A DNA stretch of 64,000 bases from Gymnothorax reevesii (lineage: Eukaryota > Chordata > Actinopteri > Anguilliformes > Muraenidae), in NCBI GenBank assembly GCA_029721435.1, contig CM056573.1, positions 150,867,947 to 150,931,946 on the forward strand, written 5' to 3'. Of this stretch, positions 58,776 to 64,000 are shown piece after piece. A program made the position numbers and the translations under genes. Every line of letters starts with the position of its first letter. The first letter of the stretch is position 1. Under the pieces are notes generated by a model, which worked only from the letters and a program-made list of their open reading frames with translations, searched no databases and had not been told where the DNA came from.

Positions 58776-61700
58776 TCTCACCCCCCCCCCCCCCACCTTT
58801 CTGCCCAGCTGCAAAAACTCTTCAGCAGACAGGTGCCTAAGCACAGTAACCTAAAGTAACCTGGAGAATTGCACTGCTTCATATTTTGTTAGTTCACCCT
58901 CAAGTAACACCCAAACTTGCAAATAAATCACTATCACTATTGATGCAGTTTCACAACTTACTTTTTTTTTTCAACTGCGTCTTTTTTTTTTTTTGTGGCT
59001 TGCAGGCACTGCAAACATGCAGGTACTTGTCCTTGGTGGGCATGGCATAGAAGGTCCTGCTGCTCCCTGAGCCTCAAACAGTCTCCAGGCAGTCACATTT
59101 GCATGCAATTACGAGGACAACCAGTCCAAAGCAAATGCTCTGTGTCCTAAACGCTAACAATGGACACAAAGCCGCCATAAAAGGTTTCACGCGGGGCAGC
59201 TGATGACCCCTCTGCAATCAGGGAGGAAGTGGAACTCTAACACCCCCACAAGTCAGCCCATTCAGTCTGGGGGTGACTGGAGTTCATGCCCGGGGATTTC
59301 ACTTCCCCGCAGACGGCTTGTCATATCTATTCAAGAGTCACCAGACTGGAAGACTCTCCATCCCTTGCAGACAGTGCATTGTGTTAAAGGAATCACTCAT
59401 GTCCCTGTGATATTCTGTCTCATCACTAACCTCTAGTTTTCTGAGGTTCAGTTTGGTGGCAAATACTAGTTACACAGATTTTCACACAAACTATACTTTA
59501 TTGTAAGTGCACAAGTTTGTCAGAAATGGCACTTGGGTCTTGTAACCAACATTGACAATTACAGGTAAACCAGCTAGGACAGAGTTTATAGGAGACTGGA
59601 GTAATTTTGAGTGGAATGAGTGATTATGGACCTGTTTGTGTGACTATAGACCTGCTCTGGGGAATACAGAATATTGTGGATGAATGCTGAGTTCCAGATA
59701 AAACTGAAGGAATGATCCAGTCATTGAATTTGATCAACTCTCCAAGTGTAATAGCAAGCAGGTCCTGGCTAAATGGGTGCACTGGCCAGCCTGAATCCTC
59801 CTTAATACCTAGAAGATGCTGAATTTATGGGTCAGTCCAACAATTTTGGATTGATGGTGGGCGCATCACATTAGGGGTGCACAGACTAACATTAAACGTG
59901 TTGAAGATTATATTTCAAAATTTTTCTTTTTATTCATCAGTAAATCCATGACCATAATTAATAACCATAATCAGTAATCATAATCAGGAACCATATTATG
60001 AAAGCAGCAGTAACTCTCTCTCACACACACACATAAACACACACACATGCAAGCAGATCACACACGCATGAGCAGTACACACACACATAAGCAGTTGGCT
60101 TCCGTAGCTTTGATTGACATCTGCTCAGTTGATCCCGACAATGTCTGTTCAATCATCAGTATTATTCACCATCATTCATCAGAAATCATATTGTTATGTA
60201 TACTTGCTTACAGTAGCAAAACTATATGTGTTACATGAATCAGAAATATGTATAACCAATATTACACTGGAAGAGGGTTGTTATCTTTTGGTTGCAGTTT
60301 TCAAGGCAAGTTGGCAGTGTTTTGGTTTGCCTGTCTCTGGGACGATCTTTGACCCAACCGAAGTGGCCTTGAAGTTGTTATAGTGCAAAGGATGCCAACC
60401 AATGACAAAACAAAAAAACAAGTAACATGCAAACATCATGTTATTGTACCATTGAAAAACAAGTAAGAAGCAGACATTACATTACTGAACCATTGTAGCG
60501 TGAGAGGGCGGAAAAACCATATTTGGAAGTTACTTCCATTGATGAAGGTATAAAAACAAGCAGAATGTCAGTTCTTCTTGCGCAAAAAGAACTTGGCTTT
60601 ATATTAATCAATATGCCTCAATAAAGCCTAATTTTCCGAAGAATGTGTCTCTCTCCAATTGTTTGAGGATGGGGGAACCTCAACATATGAAAATATTTCT
60701 GAATGAAAACCACTACAAATGGTTTTAGTTTACTTCAAAAAATATATACTATGATGGGATCAGTAAGTCTGTCCTCTGAGTTTTCTGCACTTTCCGTAAT
60801 TGCTGGCTGACAGCCTTGTAAGGCAAAACACGATGAACTACGATGATATTCTGGCACAGATAAACCTGCTTTGTCATGTGACAGGATTTTTAAAAATAAA
60901 ATGTTTTTTTTTCTCACTCACCGAGGACAAGAGCCTCTAACTCTGCAGTGCTGCAGTCTATTCATGGGAGTCTCTGTCATCTCTGAGTGTGAAAGTACAT
61001 GGTGCTATTTATCAATATGTGGCCCGAGCATTTTGGAATAAGTTTCTGGCCTTAGGGTAGGCCTCCATTTTACTTTGGTTAGTCCCTCCAGCAAAAGCTG
61101 AGATGGGCTTCCCCGACGCCATAACAGGGCTATAGTAACAGAGCACAATGGCAAACACGAGGAAGGTTAAAAATAAATGAAAAAAAAACAGCTTCCTTAA
61201 GTTTTGCGAGATGTTACCTTCTTCTTGGGCTCTCCGACACATTTCTTTCACAAAATTTAAATTTAAGGCATTAAATGACAAATATTTACATGAAAGATAC
61301 GATGATCACTTTGTTTTACCTTGAGCAGAAATTTGCTTAATTGTTAGAATTACCCACATCTGGATTATGGCTCACATATTTGTCCAAAGTGACATGTCAC
61401 TTTATTTGACTCGCTGAGGTCAATTTGCCTCACCTTGTAAGACTGGGACTTGAAGTACTGACCTTCTGAGACCCAGTAAACTTCAAAGCCAAACGACTTG
61501 AGGCTCCCCCTAATAGAACAGAAAGACAAGGCCTACAAGGTCAATCAAACATCAGAGCACAATTAATAAAAATCATCGCAATACATTTGATAATTTCTGC
61601 AGTTTGAATAAACGTCTCTTCCCTGTTTTGCTCTACTCATTTGGCTATATAGGCCATTATAAAGGGGTTACAGACACAGTACCAGCCAGATTACAGAAAA

Positions 61701-62290
61701 AGAATTTTGCAATAAAAGTAATCATTTTTTGAACATATTCACAGGCACATTCTTTTACTGCATCTACAAAAACATTATGAGCCAGGAATGATCCAAGAAA
61801 ACAGTCCTGCTTTCAACTGAGATGAATCAGGGAGTTCGATCAAATCTCAACAAAGTATACAGCTATGTGAATGTGGTCAGCTCTATCATCTCATTTCACA
61901 ATATAGATGTATCAAAGTCTTTTAAAATATGATAAAAAGCTGTACTTTAGTCTGTTAACATCACAACAGGTTCAGGGGTATTTTGAACATTTACCTTTAG
62001 CATCGTCAAGCAATCTTACATCACCATAGATTACAAAAGATTCCTGACCTACATGCATAAGAACTGGTCAGATGCATTCATGAAAACTGTTAAATGCTGA
62101 GTGAATTACCAGAAAAAATGCTTAAAAATACAGTTTATGCAAAAGTTGGCTCACTGAAGTTGTGATTCACCAGTGAAAGCAAACAATTTTCTATGGGTTT
62201 TCTCGAACTGTGAGGTATTTGTTTCAGTCAATGAATGAGGGAGGAACCTCTCACCAACACATTAGATAGACAGAAATGAGTCGGGGGCTG
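57440..62290. other. Spacer between apoE and apoC-I
   Basis: No gene recognised. It contains a CT-rich run with a C run (58731-58793), T runs (58962-58995) and CA-rich tracts (60018-60090). Open frames of 60-100 codons show no domain. Confidence 0.5.
58731..58793. repeat. (CT)n microsatellite with C run
   Basis: About 25 CT units with TTT interruptions, ending in 13 C residues. Confidence 0.9.
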
Positions 62291-62291
62291 G

Positions 62292-62353
62292 AGGTCACTA
62301 TAGGTCAGAAGTGGAATTAATAGTTGCGTCAGTGTTTTGGAGAGGGATATAAG
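62292..62353 (+). promoter_or_regulatory. apoc1: DR4 nuclear-receptor site and TATA box of apoC-I
   Basis: AGGTCA (62292-62297), spacer CTAT, AGGTCA (62302-62307) is a perfect direct repeat with 4-base spacing, the LXR/RXR or thyroid receptor arrangement. An ATATAAGG box lies at 62347-62354, 40 bases on, and exon 1 follows. Confidence 0.6.
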
Positions 62354-62377
62354 GAAGGATGCTCCAGACAGCTCACA

Positions 62378-62420
62378 CACACAGAAGGAGAACCACTTTA
62401 CCTCTTAAAGTCAAGCAAAG
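62378..62420 (+). other. apoc1: Non-coding exon 1 of apoC-I
   Basis: It ends at donor AGCAAAG|GTATGT (62421). The acceptor TTTTGGCAG at 63071 opens exon 2. The 5' end is estimated from the TATA box. Confidence 0.65.
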
Positions 62421-63085
62421 GTATGTTTAAGTGACTCTTACTTTCTAATGAATTACATTTCTATTATTATTGATGATGTTGTTGGGAAAATGTTAGGTTA
62501 AGTTGATTATTATTTGCTTCCGCATTTCACATAATTAGTGTCTCTTTGGCATTGTGCAATAGACATCTGGACAAGCCAGGAAATGGAGAACAATTTAGAA
62601 TTTTTCGTGTCGCAAACGTGAACATGACCCTGAATACTAGACAACTATTCGAAGAGTTAAGGACTTTCAAAACCAAGTGACCTAACGCATGACCTGGGTT
62701 TCTACAAAGTCATTACCTTTGCTCATTTCTAAACAGAAGCTTAAAATATTTGCCAAATTGTCTAATTGCTTGTCGATGGTCAAAGCAGTAAAGTTACTGT
62801 TGAAAAGCTGTTTATGGCTTTTGGTGCTAGTACAGAGGAGTGAAGTTTATGTGAGGCATTTGATTGGAAGAAAGGAGCAGCACTCACAAAGATGTCCTTG
62901 AAAAATATTATGAAGTATGAAAAGATGAAGTTCTCTAAATGATCAAACTTGTTTATATGCTTGCTAATCATGCAGCGTTTTGGGCTTTATTGCATTCTGG
63001 GAAAGCACCATCAAAACGTAGTACAAGAGAATCTGCCATGCCTATAAGAATTTTTTTTCCTCTTTTGGCAGATCACTCATCAAAG

Positions 63086-63391
63086 ATGAAACTGCCTGTT
63101 GCAATTGCGGTGCTGATTTTGGTGCTGGCTGCCAACACAGGTCAGTCTGTCAGTTTTGCTCTTGAGTCATTCTGCCTTTATTCTCTCCTTTCACTTGTTA
63201 TTGAAGTCTTGCGATGCTAAACGGTCATCTCCATTTCATTGGTTTGCAGAGGCCCAGGAGGCAGAGCAAACAATGGAGCAGCGATTTGAAAATTTCGCTA
63301 GTCAGATGAAAACACTTGCCGATGACATCAAAACAAAGACAGAGAGCGCCTTTAGCGATATCCACCAGAGTGACTTTGCTGTCAAAACCAG
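63086..63391 (+). CDS. apoc1: Apolipoprotein C-I, first two coding exons (partial)
   Basis: Coding exons 63086-63140 and 63250-63391 are joined in phase 1. The second ends in phase 2 at donor ACCAG|GTGAGA, and the last coding exon lies beyond 64000. The signal peptide MKLPVAIAVLILVLAANTEA is followed by the mature start QEAEQTMEQRFENFASQMK, then DDIKTKTESAFSDIHQSDFA and VKTR. The spacing of the first amphipathic helix and the FxVKTR/FATKTR-like end before the last exon are those of fish apoC-I. It is a small secreted lipoprotein component that modulates LCAT, CETP and lipase in known species. It lies about 8 kb downstream of apoE in the same orientation, as in mammals. Confidence 0.9.
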
Positions 63392-64000
63392 GTGAGACTG
63401 GGCCGACAGACAGAGCTAAAGACAAATACAATATGTAGAAGATTGGCACCCAACACAGTGAAGACCATTTCAATTCCATTTCAATAATTCACACATATTC
63501 AGAGCCTGAAAGTCCTACTCTTCAGAGCACCACAAAATTGATCAAATGAGCTGGTTTCACAAATAATATTTTGTTTTCACTGATAAGTATCTGATATCTA
63601 AGCTCATGTGCATATCTAAAAATCAACTGATCTGCTTTTTTTTTTTTGTTATTTTATTTTCCTGTGTATTAAGCCTAACATTCATATTGTATTGGAAAAG
63701 ACTGGGCCATTTTAACCCAACCCATACATTCCATTTCCCTGAGTCTCTACACCACATTTTTAACTAAAAATCAATGAGCGATGATGTCATCACAACTGCT
63801 CTGTTTTCCAGTACTGGAATTTAGACCTTTCAAATGCGTAATAGCGGATACATTTTCTCCATTATTTAGTGGACTAAAACCTTGATGAGAACACTCTAAA
63901 ATAGATTTATGGGGGGAAAAATGATATAGAGACAAATGGCATTGGGATGTTGGCCTTCTTTGAAAATAACACAGTCCCTACTGTAAAACAATACAATATG

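Noticed and set aside
63225..63479. 84-codon minus-strand open frame
   Set aside because: Opposite apoC-I exon 3, whose splice sites and family match are clear.

Overview
The window is nuclear DNA of a ray-finned fish, most likely a teleost. It has spliced genes with GT-AG introns, apolipoprotein genes of teleost type, and dense fish-type transposons (Tc1, Harbinger, L2/CR1 LINEs, a Gmr1-type gypsy element). I see no bacterial, phage or CRISPR content. The species cannot be named from this sequence.

The real genes form an apolipoprotein cluster, all on the + strand: a short apoA-IV-family gene (about 10.26-11.4 kb), a degenerate apoA-IV exon fragment (about 18.9-19.1 kb), a full-length apoA-IV-type gene (about 22.3-24.2 kb), apoE (about 50.5-54.6 kb) and the start of apoC-I (62.4 kb to beyond the window; last coding exon not included). 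All four genes share the family architecture: TATA box, non-coding exon 1, a phase-1 intron in the signal-peptide codons, a phase-2 intron near codon 64, then amphipathic-helix repeats. ApoE carries one additional intron just after its basic receptor-binding segment. The products are secreted lipid-binding proteins of intestine and liver: apoA-IV types for chylomicron/HDL-like particles, apoE as LDL-receptor-family ligand, apoC-I as lipoprotein enzyme modulator. Both apoA-IV-type promoters carry TGGACTTTG, the HNF4-specific motif, just upstream of the TATA box. The apoC-I promoter carries a perfect AGGTCA DR4, the arrangement bound by LXR or thyroid receptor heterodimers.

The rest is intergenic and transposon-rich. 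0-4.4 kb: an antisense gypsy element of Gmr1 type (integrase upstream of reverse transcriptase) inserted in an internally deleted Tc1 element; each also carries a short retro-insert with a 14-bp target duplication. 5.8-7.2 kb: an LTR-like repeat containing a 50-bp minisatellite. 13.0-14.2 kb: a related solo LTR with a 6-bp target duplication. 14.7-17.5 kb: a CR1-like LINE split by a Tc1 and a fold-back element. 19.9-22 kb and 35.1-37.2 kb: two Harbinger copies in opposite orientation. 28.5-37.7 kb: one old L2 LINE broken into four pieces by two Tc1 elements (one carrying a solo Gmr1 LTR), an LTR and the second Harbinger. 47.5-49.1 kb: another Tc1 with long terminal repeats. ApoE intron 3 contains a hAT-like fold-back MITE with an 8-bp target duplication. 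No transposase or reverse transcriptase here looks intact.

I did not find a convincingly new biological system. The most useful leads are the shared HNF4 sites, the DR4 at apoC-I, the shortened apoA-IV paralog with its neighbouring pseudo-exon, the Gmr1 domain order, and two unexplained exon-like fragments near 39.2 and 56.3 kb.
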